Part shown: one piece after another, positions 33,454-44,009 of the stretch | Position numbering within the stretch: the stretch's first letter is position 1 | Layout: each line of letters opens with the position of its first letter | From: Blepharisma stoltei | Lineage: Eukaryota; Ciliophora; Heterotrichea; Heterotrichida; Blepharismidae | Direction of reading: 5' to 3' | Length of the DNA: 64,000 bases | Assembly (NCBI GenBank): GCA_914767885.1 | Contig: CAJZBQ010000011.1 | Span: forward strand, 1 to 64,000 | The notes under the pieces: model-generated | Told to the model about the DNA's origin: nothing | The model's database searches: none | The model's input: the letters and a program-made list of their open reading frames with translations, nothing else | Program-made: the position numbers and the translations under genes

Positions 33454-34911
33454 ATGTTGGCTTTTATATTTGGAATACTCGCAATTGGCAGTTCAGCGAT
33501 AAAAGTCTCTGAGGAACCTGAATCTGCAGTTCCTAATGGCTACAAACTCTTTACTTTTCCAGCCTTCATCGATAATTGGAGCTACAATGGAGCTTTTTTC
33601 AATTTAAGATACTATATCAACACTAACTATTGGAATGCCACCCTTCCTGGGCCCATTTTCTTCTACTGCGGAGGAAACGGAGCAATTGAAGCTTACATGA
33701 GCAACACAGGCTACATTGACTCTCTAGCACAGCAGATGCAGGCAATAGTGGTTTATGCAGAACATAGGTATTTTGGCTCATCTCTGCCATTTGGCAATAT
33801 AAGTTTCACACCTGCAGGACATGCCAAGTACTTGTCGCCTCACCAAGCCATTGCTGACTTTGCTTATCTGATCACATCTCTTGAAGCTGCTTATGATCAA
33901 GCACCAGTCATCGTGTGGGGAGGTGGTTATGGAGGAATGTTGGCTGCCTGGATGAGACTGACATATTCGAATCTGGTCAGAGGAGCAATTGCTTCGTCAG
34001 CGCCTGTGCTTGCTTTTAATGGAACTGTTGATCCTAATGCTTTCAACGCATTCGTGACAAGTGTATATGCAAGTCAAGTCCCAGAGTGCCCAGCAATTAT
34101 AGCTGTAGCATTTGATAATCTTAGGTCTCTGTATGGAAATGAAACCGCATATGAGCGGCTTACTGAGATATTCCAGCCTTGCAGTCCAATTCAATCTATT
34201 CAAGACGTCGTAAATCTTTCAATTTGGCTGCAAAACGCTTTTGTAGCTCTCTCCATTTTTAACTACCCTTACCCAACTTCTGTTATATACCCAATACCAT
34301 CAAATCCAGTCGCCCAAGCTTGTGAGATGGTAAAGTATGCAAATGCTGACGATTTCTGGGAAACTATAGAGGTTGCAGCAAGTGTTGGGGTGCTTTATTA
34401 TAATATGACTGGTTTGAATGTATGTGCAAATTTAAACAATTTATATGCTAATAGTAATTTCGGGATTGAGAGCGGATGGAGTTATATTACTTGCAGCACG
34501 CTAAATATGCCGATGGGAAGCAGTAAGGCAACTTCGATGTTTGGAGATTTACCTTGGGATCAGGTAGATATAAATAATGCGTGCCTGACTGCTTGGAATA
34601 CGACGCCAGAAATTAATTATGCAAGCCAATGGTATGGAGCTAGCAACAATCCAGGCCAGACTTGGCAGTATGCAAGTAATATTGTGTTTAGTAATGGAGG
34701 ATTGGATCCATGGCAGGTAGGGTCAGTCACAAAAACGTTTGGAGATGCTACAGTTGCTGCTTTTGTGGTTGACGGCGCAGCATCCATGATGGATCTGATG
34801 TCTCCAAACCCAAATGATCCTCCCCAACTTTCGGCAGCAAGAGCAACTGAAAAAATTGCAATCCAGTACTGGCTTTATGGGCTTGGAAAAATCAATAGTA
34901 GTTTAAATTAA
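33454..34911 (+). CDS. S28 serine carboxypeptidase-like protein, copy 1 (catalytic Ser and His missing)
   Basis: 485 residues, uninterrupted, with a signal peptide (MLAFIFGILAIGSSA). The family framework is clear: PIFFYCGGNG, AIVVYAEHRYFGSSLPFGN, KYLSPHQAIADFAYLI, the nucleophile region WGGGYGGMLAAWMR, IASSAPVL, and FSNGGLDPWQVG. In active S28 enzymes (lysosomal Pro-X carboxypeptidase, DPP7) the motif is GGSYGG; here the Ser is Gly (codon GGT). The usual GAHHLDL is GAASMMDL, so the catalytic His is also gone, while the Asp of GLDPW remains. Predicted to be catalytically dead: a secreted or lysosomal pseudoenzyme, perhaps a binding or structural protein. Confidence 0.88.
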   Translation: MLAFIFGILAIGSSAIKVSEEPESAVPNGYKLFTFPAFIDNWSYNGAFFNLRYYINTNYWNATLPGPIFFYCGGNGAIEAYMSNTGYIDSLAQQMQAIVVYAEHRYFGSSLPFGNISFTPAGHAKYLSPHQAIADFAYLITSLEAAYDQAPVIVWGGGYGGMLAAWMRLTYSNLVRGAIASSAPVLAFNGTVDPNAFNAFVTSVYASQVPECPAIIAVAFDNLRSLYGNETAYERLTEIFQPCSPIQSIQDVVNLSIWLQNAFVALSIFNYPYPTSVIYPIPSNPVAQACEMVKYANADDFWETIEVAASVGVLYYNMTGLNVCANLNNLYANSNFGIESGWSYITCSTLNMPMGSSKATSMFGDLPWDQVDINNACLTAWNTTPEINYASQWYGASNNPGQTWQYASNIVFSNGGLDPWQVGSVTKTFGDATVAAFVVDGAASMMDLMSPNPNDPPQLSAARATEKIAIQYWLYGLGKINSSLN

Positions 34912-35447
34912 TTGAGGAAAGGTATTGGTGATAAATTTATGAAATAAAATTAAAACGATCGAAGCCCGGTATAATTAATAATGTTTTATTCAAAGTTGGT
35001 TTCACTCCTCTTGGCTAGCACGTAAGTTCATTAGAAACATTCTTATTTAGGAGAAAATTGATGACTTTTTTCGCGAGGAAATCTATTTTAATATAAAACA
35101 TTTTATACAAATAATAATTTAGCATATTGTTAAAGATGACCATGATGAAATTTTTAGCTAATTATAAATTACATTCGCAAGCATAATTTTTAAATTAAAT
35201 GCACCTTTCAAAAAATTACAAATTTTGATCTTTAGAATCTTGACAAAAAAAATTATGATTTAAAAAAAGTAAACCCCTTGGCTTGTGATCAAGATGCTTT
35301 CCTTGCTAAATAAGTAGGAGTTCAAGGAAATTTTTAAGAGATATTTTATTATCAAAATAATTTAAATGCTAATCGATATGCTATTAAAATATTAATTCTC
35401 AATTTTTCTTATATAGCCTAACCACTTAAAAACCCTTTAATAAAAAA
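34912..35447. other. AT-rich intergenic spacer
   Basis: No gene or repeat recognised between S28-like copy 1 and the next gene. Confidence 0.6.
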
Positions 35448-36522
35448 ATGCAGCCATATAGAAAAAAACCATCCAATATCAATTTTTCTGATGATTTCAA
35501 TCTCGATAAAAAAGCTTTGACCCCGAATCCAAGAATCAATCAATTTGACGAGTTTCCTTCAGCTCTTAACTTAAAACCCAATTTAGGATCAGAGTCTTCC
35601 AGTAAATTTTTGGATGTCCCTAACTCCCCCATTTAAGCTTGTATCTTTTTAAACTTGAAATTAAATTTATTTCGCTGAATTTTAAATAAAAAATATTTTA
35701 AAAGTAAAATTATAAGATCCCGCAGCAAGCAAAAACAATTAATAGCTAGCCAGCGGGTGGAATAACGACTTAGCAGCTCTAAGACGGCAAAGTTTGGATC
35801 CCAGCTCTTTCCTATCTTCTCCACTTCTAGAAGGAAAAGCAAAAGATGACGGAAATACGCTTAAGCTCCCTTCAAATCTAAATATGTCACGCCGTGGCAG
35901 CATAGACCCCAGAGCGTTACTAAATCTTGGAGCCTGGAATCGACCAACTGAGAAAAAATCAGACATCGAGATGATTCTAGAATCTCGCAGTTCCAAGAGA
36001 GAAATTAATGCTGAAAAAGCCAAAGATCCAACCCCTGACCAGAGTCCTCAGAATCAGAATCCTCCAATTGATTCTCCAGAGCCTGACTATCCCTATAAAA
36101 AATCTCTCTCCGCTTTCGGTTGGGGTGGAGTTGGCAAGAGCATAATGAATCAAACAGCTGATACCAGATTAGGCTACATTTTTGATCAAATGGCTTTCAG
36201 TGCCAAAGTAAAAAAATTTCAGCAGCAACAAGAGCTGAAAACAGTCAACGAAATTGATGGTCTGGGTCTTAAGAAAAACACTTTTGAGTTAAAGATTCCA
36301 GCTGATAACCCTAAAAGGGGATTTGGCAAGCAAGATGAGCATCAAGAAACTTTCAAGAGGTCAAACTCCTATAAAAACGGCAAGCCCTTCAGGAAGATCC
36401 ACGTTGACAGTAACGACGTGCTTAGATTTGACAAAGACGAATACAAGAAATACACTCAGGGCGAACTATCGGACACTTCCCATTTCGCAAAGAGAATTAT
36501 GATAATGATTAAGAAGAACTAA
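35448..36522 (+). CDS. Uncharacterised low-complexity protein, interrupted once
   Basis: 310 residues after removal of 35621-35762. Starts MQPYRKKPSNINFSDDFNLD. Ser/Pro/Lys/Asn-rich with short recurring motifs: LDPSSFLSSPLL, MSRRGSIDPRALLNLGAW, SFGW-like Trp/Gly patch, YKKYTQGELSD. No signal peptide, membrane segment or known domain; probably intrinsically disordered with possible phosphorylation sites (RRGS). Function unknown. Confidence 0.7.
35621..35762. other. 142-bp IES-like insertion, TAAC pointer
   Basis: Flanked by TAAC at 35621-35624 and 35763-35766, with TCCCCC after the left copy. Collapse gives CCT AAC GAC TTA, in frame (DVPNDLAALRRQS). Confidence 0.9.
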
Positions 36523-37002
36523 ATAACCGCTGTACATATGTTTATAATATTAGCAGCATAGAAAATAAGCATTCCTTGTGATACTAAGAAATAAAATGAT
36601 GACGTTGACATAAATAGGGCACCTCCTGATGATGGCGTGGACTGGAGTGATGGGTGGCGAAATTAAGCTTATAGTGAGCTAAGTAGGCCATCTCAATGGC
36701 AAAGCCTGCTGAAACAGGATGCTTTGTTTGTCCCATTCTCTGCCAGACGGGCTAGACAGATTTTATCTCCCTAATGATCTTCTCTCATCGGAACCATTGA
36801 GGCACTCTACAGACGGTAGCTCTGCCCAAAAAGCTAATTCTCTTGGCAGTTGTTTAAGGTCAGAAATATAAAAGGCGGCCTTTTGGACCAAATTGAGTGA
36901 TGGCTAGTGGTTGATCGCTTATGGCAAGCATAATTGTTTAATTGAAGTTCTGATACTAATAAATTAATTGAATATTTCACCTGGTGAAATATCTCCAGAT
37001 AA
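36523..37002. other. Intergenic region with GC-rich segment
   Basis: 36600-36850 is GC-rich and resembles parts of the SINE-like inserts ('ggatgctttgttt' recurs at 20810). 36972-36992 is a perfect ATATTTCACC / GGTGAAATAT palindrome just upstream of S28-like copy 2. No gene. Confidence 0.5.
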
Positions 37003-40000
37003 ATGTGGAGCTTTATTCTCAACTTCTTACTCCCTAGCCCTCTTTAAACTGGAACGAATATTTATAGCGTCTTCCTATAGATGGCGCGGAATGCGCCATC
37101 ACCAGGCCATGTCGGGAGAGGGTTCTCCACGAGGAATGGTTCCCGTGTGGAACCCTCTTTTTGGCTCGTGGAAAAAGAGGGTTCCACACGTGGAACCATT
37201 CCTCGTGGAGAACCCTCTCCCGACATGGCCTGGTGATGGCGCATTCCGCGCCGTCGAAGACGTGGACATTTGCCCTAGAAGCACCTTGGTGATCGAAGCA
37301 AGTTTGTCTCCAGCAGACTGGTGGGCCCGATGCGACGAAAGGCGAGTGATAAACTGGAGTTGTAACCCCGTAGTGGACGTTAAGCGATATAAATTCTAAT
37401 GTAATGTAATGATGGCGCATTCCGCACCATCTATAGGAAGACGCTATAATATTTTATAGGAACATTTTATAAATGAAAATACTAATTTTTATAAAATTAG
37501 TTTCGACCGAATTCATTGGAAAAAGTAGAATACTATTAAACACTGTATCCATTAATTATTCTTCGTAAAAATAAATTATAATTCAAAAATATAGAAATTG
37601 CCCGAAAATAGCGCCATCCTCGGGCAATTTCTATATTCTTTAAAGTCCCACTTCTTGAGCACCATGCGTCCTACAGAGGAGCTGCCACATGCAAAACTTT
37701 CAAAGTTCAGGCGATATCCCTGGCTCCTCAATAGTGCATACCCTTTTGATCAGTCGCAGAAATTTCAGGTCAATACATTCCCAGCTCCGAAGCCACTGCT
37801 AGCTCACGCTGCTTAGATTAGGCCAGATCGCCCCTTTTAGAATCCTCTTAAGCTGGAGAGACTAGAAATTTAAGTCTTATCTAAGCCTATCTTCCCCTTT
37901 TCCTACTGACTAGCTCCGAAAGAAAACGAAACATATTTGGGATAGGCCATGAAGCAGCTTATATCAGACATCTGTTCTGGGCCTAGGTGGTGCTGGCAAA
38001 ACAGATAAAAAACTGCTCGGCCAAACCATTAATCTGAGGAAGTAGTGCTGGGCCTCTCACTTCGAGGATAACCCAACTAGCTTTTTGACACATCCAGATA
38101 TGCAATCCATAGTGCAAATTTCTTTTTGATTTCATAAGGGAATCATTTTTCAAATGCCAAAAATATGTATCATGTCATGGACTCAATTATATAATAATGG
38201 TACGTCAAAATTTTTTTTGACATTTTGAAATTAATTTACCATAGAGAAGCAAAATGAAAATTTACCAATAGATATACATAAAGATAAAAGCCAAGGGGGA
38301 AAGGACGGGTGGCCATTTTATGTATAATTAAAATTTTTATCAATTTTTTTTGACTTTGAAAGGACTTTTGTTCTAATTAAAAAAGGGGGTGAGTTAGTAG
38401 CAAGCTCTTTGGGGCTAGAGGTTTCTCCAGAGGAGGCTTCAGCTGTAGGTGCAGTTCCTCCTGGGTATGCGCAATTTACCTTTGCAGCTTACATTGACAA
38501 CTGGGATTACAGTTATTATCAATATCCTCTTACTCAAATTAGTTATACATTTAAAATGGTGCAGAGAGCCAACCGTTATTCTTAACACCTGTAGCTGGGG
38601 AGATCCAGGGACCTGTGAAAGAGAGGATAGCGCTCAGTGATGAATATCCGGCCAATTTTACTTGCTTTTGTTTGAGCGCAACGTTGGATTTGGCGACCGC
38701 AGTTCATAACCGGATTAGAGTTCGGTGTTGGAAAGAGCAAACCTAGAAAAGTCTAAGTGGTCAATCGGGCAACTTCCTAGTGCGATACCAGGCGTTGCGT
38801 CCTGGGTGACGAGTTCCATCTTGGTCGGCAGCTTTAGCAGAGAATTCATTTTTTAAATTTTCTTAAAGGGGGTCCCAAGACTGACATACGGCCCACTTCA
38901 CTCGGCGCTCGACGCAAGCCTCAGGCGACGATGAGCTTACCCCTAGAGGTAGCAGTAAGCACCCAACAACGGATCAAGGTAGAGAATCGCACCCTGCGGG
39001 TGCTACAGAAGCTTTTCAATATAAGTTAACTAAATAACTACTCAAACTAGTTTGAAAAACACATTTTTTCCAAAAATTATTTATGGCCATCAAAAGCTTA
39101 TTAGCCTACTAAAATTTTAAAAAATATCATTTTTATGCTCGATTTATTTGAAGAGCTAGATACTATATCAATACATATTATTGGAATGCCAACCAACCTG
39201 GCCCAATTTTCTTCTTTTGCGGAGGAAGCGCCCCAATAGAGACTTTCATCAGCACAACTGGCTACATTGACTACTTAGCTCAGCAGATGCAAGCAATTGT
39301 TGTATACGCAGAGCACAGATATTTCGGTGGATCCTTGCCATTTGGCAACAAGACATACGCTCCATATAACATGAAGTACTTATCTCCACACCAAGCTTTG
39401 GCAGACTGGGCCTATTTGATTACGAATCTTAAAGCCATCTATCAAAATGTTCCAGTTATTGCGTGGGGAGGTGGGTATGGAGGAATGCTTTCAGCTTGGA
39501 TGAGAATGACTTATTCGAACCTTATTGATGGCGCTATAGCTTCGTCAGCCCCTGTCTTATATTTCAATGGGACTGTAGATCCAAATGCTTTCAATGCTTT
39601 TGTTACTAGCCAATATGCCTCAGTCGCACCTGAATGTCCAGCTTACATTGCATCAGCTTTTGATTATCTTGAATCATTTTACTTGAATACCACTGAATAC
39701 ACTCGTCTCCAAGACACTTTTGAGACATGCAACCCAGTTGCAGAGCCAGAAGATGTCGGACTTATTGTGAATTGGCTTCAAAACTCATTCACAGATATGA
39801 CTTTATATAATTACCCTTATCCTTCAAACACTATTTTCCCACTCCCAGCAAACCCTCTAACTGTAGCTTGCAGCTATTTCAATGGAGTTGACATTACTAA
39901 TGTTTGGGAAGTCTTGACTGCAGTCAGAAACGCTGCGAATGTCTACTATAACTATACAGGCCTGAATTCTTGCAGCAACACTTATAATCCACTGAGCAAC

Positions 40001-40429
40001 GGGAACTTTGGGAACCAGCAAGGATGGAGCTATCTGCTCTGCAGCTCATTGAATTTCCCATTCGGAAGCATCAAAACGACCTCTATGTTTGGAGATGAGC
40101 CATTTGACCAAGTGGCTATCAATAACGACTGCTTTACCCTTTGGGGAAGAACTCCACAAATTAATTACGCAAGCCAATGGTATGGAGCCAGCAATAACCC
40201 AGCACAGACTTGGCAGTACGCAAGCAATATAGTGTTCAGCAATGGAGGTTTGGACCCTTGGCAGGTCGGGTGTATCACAAAGTCATTTGGCACTTCAGTT
40301 GTTGCTTTCGTTGCCAAAGGTGCTGCTTTTATGATGGACTTAAGACTGCCTAACGCTGCTGACCCATCTGACTTAGCAGCTGCAAGAGCGACTGAAAAGA
40401 CAGCTATCCAATATTGGTTGAACGGTTAA
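37003..40429 (+). CDS. S28 serine carboxypeptidase-like protein, copy 2 (catalytic Ser and His missing), interrupted twice
   Basis: 480 residues after removing 37028-38394 and 38540-39156. The first insertion splits the signal peptide; joined it reads MWSFILNFLVASSLG, which settles the start at 37003. Landmarks: PPGYAQFTFAAYIDNW, IFFFCGG, VVYAEHRYFGGSLPFGN, WGGGYGGMLSAWMR (Gly replaces the catalytic Ser, codon GGG), FSNGGLDPWQVG (Asp kept), and KGAAFMMDL where active enzymes have GAHHLDL. Same two losses as copy 1, so the inactive state predates or accompanied the duplication. Secretory or lysosomal pseudoenzyme; activity loss is inferred from family knowledge. Confidence 0.88.
37028..38394. 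mobile_element. Composite 1.37-kb IES-like insertion, TA pointer, in a signal peptide
   Basis: Bounded by TA at 37028-37029 and 38395-38396, with CTCCCTAG...TTTAAACTGG on the left and GGGGGTGAG on the right, so the ends belong to the TTTAAATTGG MITE class. Inside are a very large palindrome (37063-37260), a partial repeat of its outer arm (37410-37450), a 15-bp-arm hairpin (37589-37632), a GC-rich repeat shared with 48540-48900, and a segment shared with 59985-60150. No plausible gene. Excision restores the signal peptide exactly. Confidence 0.85.
37063..37260. repeat. Near-perfect long inverted repeat (arms about 85 bp)
   Basis: The left arm begins near GATGGCGCGGAATGCGCC and runs through GAGAGGGTTCTCCACGAGG. 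The right arm is its complement, around a CTTTTTGGCTCGTGGAAAAAG centre near 37165. Part of the outer arm recurs at 37410-37450 as GGCGCATTCCGCACC plus CTATAGGAAGACGCTATA. Confidence 0.85.
38540..39156. mobile_element. IES-like insertion containing a nested SINE-like element, TAG pointer
   Basis: TAG at 38540-38542 and 39157-39159; collapse gives CAA ATT AGA TAC TAT, in frame (PLTQIRYYINT). Within it a GC-rich block (38545-39052) is flanked by its own 14-bp repeats, TACTCAAATTAGTT (38531-38544) and TACTCAAACTAGTT (39039-39052). In reverse orientation it ends GCACCATTTTAAATG, the class tail. A remnant 39053-39156 would be the older short insertion. Confidence 0.75.
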
Positions 40430-40443
40430 CTTAACATCATTTA

Positions 40444-43400
40444 TTAAAACTTGTTATATCAATCTAGCAAAATAATAAAATAACATCGTCGGAATATGCT
40501 CTCTGAGAACTTTCCTTCTTTGACAATTTTATTATGGGGCTCTGCTTCCTGTGCACATTAACTCAGCTAGATCAGCGAGGCTGGAGCGCGGATATTGAGC
40601 TTAGTGTGCATAGGATTTCATGCTAGAAACATCTGAGGAAGAAGACTCTGATAAATCACACTCAGGAGCCAAGTTACAAGCGAGGCAGCACGTCGTGAGG
40701 TTTCAGTCGGCAGTTGAAGTTTCACGTTGCCTCCACAGATAAAATGTTAGCATAGGAATCTTTGCTATGTCACTGGTTCTGAGCTACAAGGGTCTGTCTG
40801 CATGCCTAAATCACTCCACTGAAGAAGATACAGCTTTAAACACTGATTAATTAATATAAAAACGATATAATCTAGTTCCATGTCTTCTGAAGTCTTGACT
40901 TCTTCATCTGCTTTGACTTCTTTTTCATCAGCTGGCTTTGGCTCATCTTTCTTTGGAGGTGCTGGCTTGGGCTTATTCATAATTTGTGCAGTGATTTCTC
41001 GGATCTGAATAGTTCTTTTCACAAACTCTTCAGTAGAAATTTCAGGGTCTTGATATTTCAAATAGCCTGCAATCTGTGTGAGTGCTGCTTGCAGCCAGTT
41101 GGTGATTTCTGCATGTTTCACAAGGATCCGTTCTCTTTCCTCCTGAGGGATATGTGAATGGAACTCAGAAGTTGACTGCGCTTGTTCTTTGCTCCACTGC
41201 AAGGCTTCTTGGAGGTCAGCTGTTAGCTGAGGATACGAGCTATACATATTATATCTTCTTATAATAGGCTCTATGCGTTCTTTCAGTTTTTCAAGTCTAT
41301 CAAGATACAAGTTTTTTGTAGCACTTGACCCTTCATTGTACACCCAGCTTTGATATATAAAAATGGTACCTAGCGCGTCTGACCTCTTAATGCAATTTTC
41401 TCAACCTCATGGCCATGGGAATTGAGCGAGAAGCCAAGCCAATTAAGAAACAGTGTATAAGGGCTTGCATATCGGTTAGGTTTTGGCTTAATTTCTATGT
41501 TGGAAGAGGTAATCTGGCAATGTCCTTCGGGAGCCGAAGGATGACCTCATCGGCAAAGCCAATGGGCTACAGAGGATGAATCTTTTCCTGAAATACTGAG
41601 GGCTGGCACAGGGCACCCATTAGACTCTAGGCTTTTCTTGGATCAATCTCCTCACAAGGCTTCCGATGCAGGGTCGCAGAAGTCCATAGTCCGTCAACTC
41701 AATGTTGGACCTACTAATCAAGGTGGAGACAACCTTGTTTACACTCGTTTCTGCATGTGTCAGAACTCTCAGCCCAGTGAATTATCACTTCAATTAATCA
41801 TACCGACGTGTGGGCGTGACAAATCGGATAAAACTCCTTGGAGGTTCTTGCTGACTGCTTAGCCAATACAGCTCCCCTCTGCTGTAATTTAAGATTATAA
41901 GTAAAAGTACACCCAGCTTTCAGTTTCTTCTAAAAATGATAAGATCGGCTGCAACTGGTCTGGGGTCACATAGTCCCTGAGTGAAGAGCTCAATTTTGAC
42001 CTTGCTTCATATACATAAGCCTCCACTTCATTTCTTTTCTCAGAAGTCTCTTGAGCAATCCTATCTTCACCTGCCATCCTTTGCTCCTCACTTATATAAG
42101 TTTTCAGCTCTTCCGCTTGAAGTCCTTTTAAAAATCTTGTGACTTGGAGCTCAGTCCTTTTGTACTTCTTTTTCTTTGCCTCTTCTTTATTTTCTTCTGA
42201 ATTTTCTGCTTTCTTTTCTTCTTCAACGATTTCTTCAATTAATTCTGCCTTTTCCAGATTGATGACCCCATGCCCATTCATTTTGATATAGACTTTTATA
42301 TCTTTTTCGCTGCCGCTGGGGCAAAGGATGCCAAATTCAGCTACGTCGCAACCAAGGCCTTCAAGCGGAGGCTGGGAATAAAAGAGGCTCATTTTGAACG
42401 GTTGGTTCTTTTGCAGTTTTAATATTTTAGTTGTAGGGAACACGTTTTTCTCTGGGAAAAGCAGTTGTGGCTCTACTTCGACTTCCATATCAATAGAGGT
42501 AGTTTTTATACTGATTGGGACTGTGACAATGTCTTGGATCGAGAATTCTTTGACTTTAAAGAGAGGAGAAAGCATCGCAGATTGGACAGCGCAGCCTCTT
42601 GCAATGGCTTCTTCTGGGTTTAAGGTCTTGCTCACTGACTCAACATTGAAGGCTTTAGCAATCGCTCTTTGCACACATGGCATTCTGGTTCCTCCTCCTA
42701 ATATTTCCACTGAATGCACATTTGCCACTCCAGCTTTTTCCAAAGCTTGCCTACAGAGATTTTCAATTCTTTGCAAGTATTCTTCAACCAAACTTTCGAA
42801 CTCTTCTCTCTTCATGATTCCATTAAGGTCCAAATCCTCAGCAATGTATTCCAAGTTCAGCACAGCTTCAGGCCCTGCTGATAGCATTTTCCTGACTCCC
42901 CCTCTGTGAGCGAATAAAACCATTTGAAAAAATTTTATTTTTGGGTAAAAAACTATTTCTGTGAATGAAAAAATAATTTTAATATAAAAATTTTTTATGA
43001 AAAAATATTTTGAATATAAGTGATAATTATTAAACGAAATCTCTAGCAAATTCTTTTTTATTGTGGACAGCTTGTATTTAGAACATAAATTTTACAATTA
43101 ACTTAATATTTGAATTGATTTTTTTAAATTTTTAAAAAACAATTAACCCCTCAGTGGGCGAAACAAATTTTTTTTTCATTGAAGGGTGGGAGTTAGCTTT
43201 TCTACTGCAACAGCTATTTTACACTTTGCCTTCTGATTATTTAAAAGATTGATACCGTGCTTTTTTTCGAACCCATTGGCAAAGAATTCCATGATTTTCC
43301 AGTCAAAATCTCTCCCACCAAGATTTTTATCAGATATATGTGCAAGGACCTGAAGCTTGTCCTTGGTAAATTGTACAATTGAGACTGTAAACTTTGAATG

Positions 43401-44009
43401 CCCCATATCTGTTAGTGCTACAGTTCTTGGTTCTTCTGTGAACTCTGAGCTACGAAATAGCCCGTAGCTGAGTGCTGAAGCGGTGTTGTCATTCATAATT
43501 TTTGCACAAGTCAAGCCAGATATAGAAACAGCATCGAGTAAAGCCCGCCTTTCAGTTTCTGTAAAGTAGCAAGGGACTGAAATGACTACATCATTAGCAT
43601 TAAGCCCCGCCCTTTGGCACAGAGATTTCATTCCTGAGAGGAGCATAGCGACCACTCTTTCACTTGTAAAAGTCATGTTTTCACCTAAATATCTCACTTC
43701 GTGGGCGATTTTTCCTTCTTCCAAAGTGACTAGTTTATTTGTAAGCCATTTGGATTCATTATGAAGATTTTGACAGGACGAGTTTAACCCTAAAAAACGG
43801 GTAGGAAAGAGGACTGTGTTGCGAAAGTTTGTCATAAGCTTGCTGAGTCCTGACTCCCCAATGAACCTTTGATTATCGCCAAAGCCTACAACTGCAGGAG
43901 TGGAACGATTTGATAAATCGTTTGTGAGGATTTCTACACCGCCACCTTTGACGATGGAGATGACAACGTTGTGACTGCCAAGATCGATTCCAATTGCTGC
44001 TGCTGACAT
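40444..44009 (-). CDS. HSP110: Hsp110/Sse-type Hsp70-superfamily chaperone, interrupted three times
   Basis: 762 residues after removing three insertions. N-terminal ATPase: MSAAAIGIDLGSHNVVISI, VISVPCYFTETERRALLDA, GGTRMPCVQ. The substrate-binding domain carries a long acidic/Lys loop (EKKAENSEENKEEAKKKKYK) and an extended helical bundle; the Cys residues and the spacing after KIAVAVEKLRKMLSA fit Hsp110 rather than canonical Hsp70. Near the C-terminus is a Pro/Lys/Glu linker, then SEDMELD. Acts as nucleotide-exchange factor and holdase for cytosolic Hsp70. The last residues (ELDWYNKF) depend on the inferred removal of 40468-40875. Confidence 0.9.
40468..40875. mobile_element. GC-rich insertion with 7-bp repeats at the Hsp110 3' end
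   Basis: AATCTAG at 40461-40467 and 40869-40875. The interior is GC-rich like the SINE-like class. Removal gives ELDWYNKF then TAA; without it the frame runs on into an unconserved tail. The weakest of the inferred insertions, since family conservation is low at this end. Confidence 0.6.
41352..41920 (-). mobile_element. SINE-like GC-rich insertion with 14-bp repeats in Hsp110
   Basis: GTACACCCAGCTTT at 41338-41351 and 41907-41920. Read in reverse it ends GGTACCATTTTTATATATCA before the repeat, the class tail. Removal joins TESWVYNEGSSATKN in frame. Confidence 0.85.
42896..43195. mobile_element. Diverged GTGAGCGAAC-family MITE in Hsp110
   Basis: Left end GACTCCCCCTCTGTGAGCGAA, right end GGGTGGGAGT. 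The borders are TGA (42893-42895) and TTA (43193-43195), i.e. T-N-A. Either join restores VEKLRKMLSAG, conserved in the family. The reverse-strand interior matches the 390-bp MITEs in part. Confidence 0.85.

Noticed and set aside
37034-37420. Overlapping open frames on both strands (60-143 codons)
   Set aside because: They are the result of a GC-rich palindrome lacking stops; both strands read alike and no domain is present.
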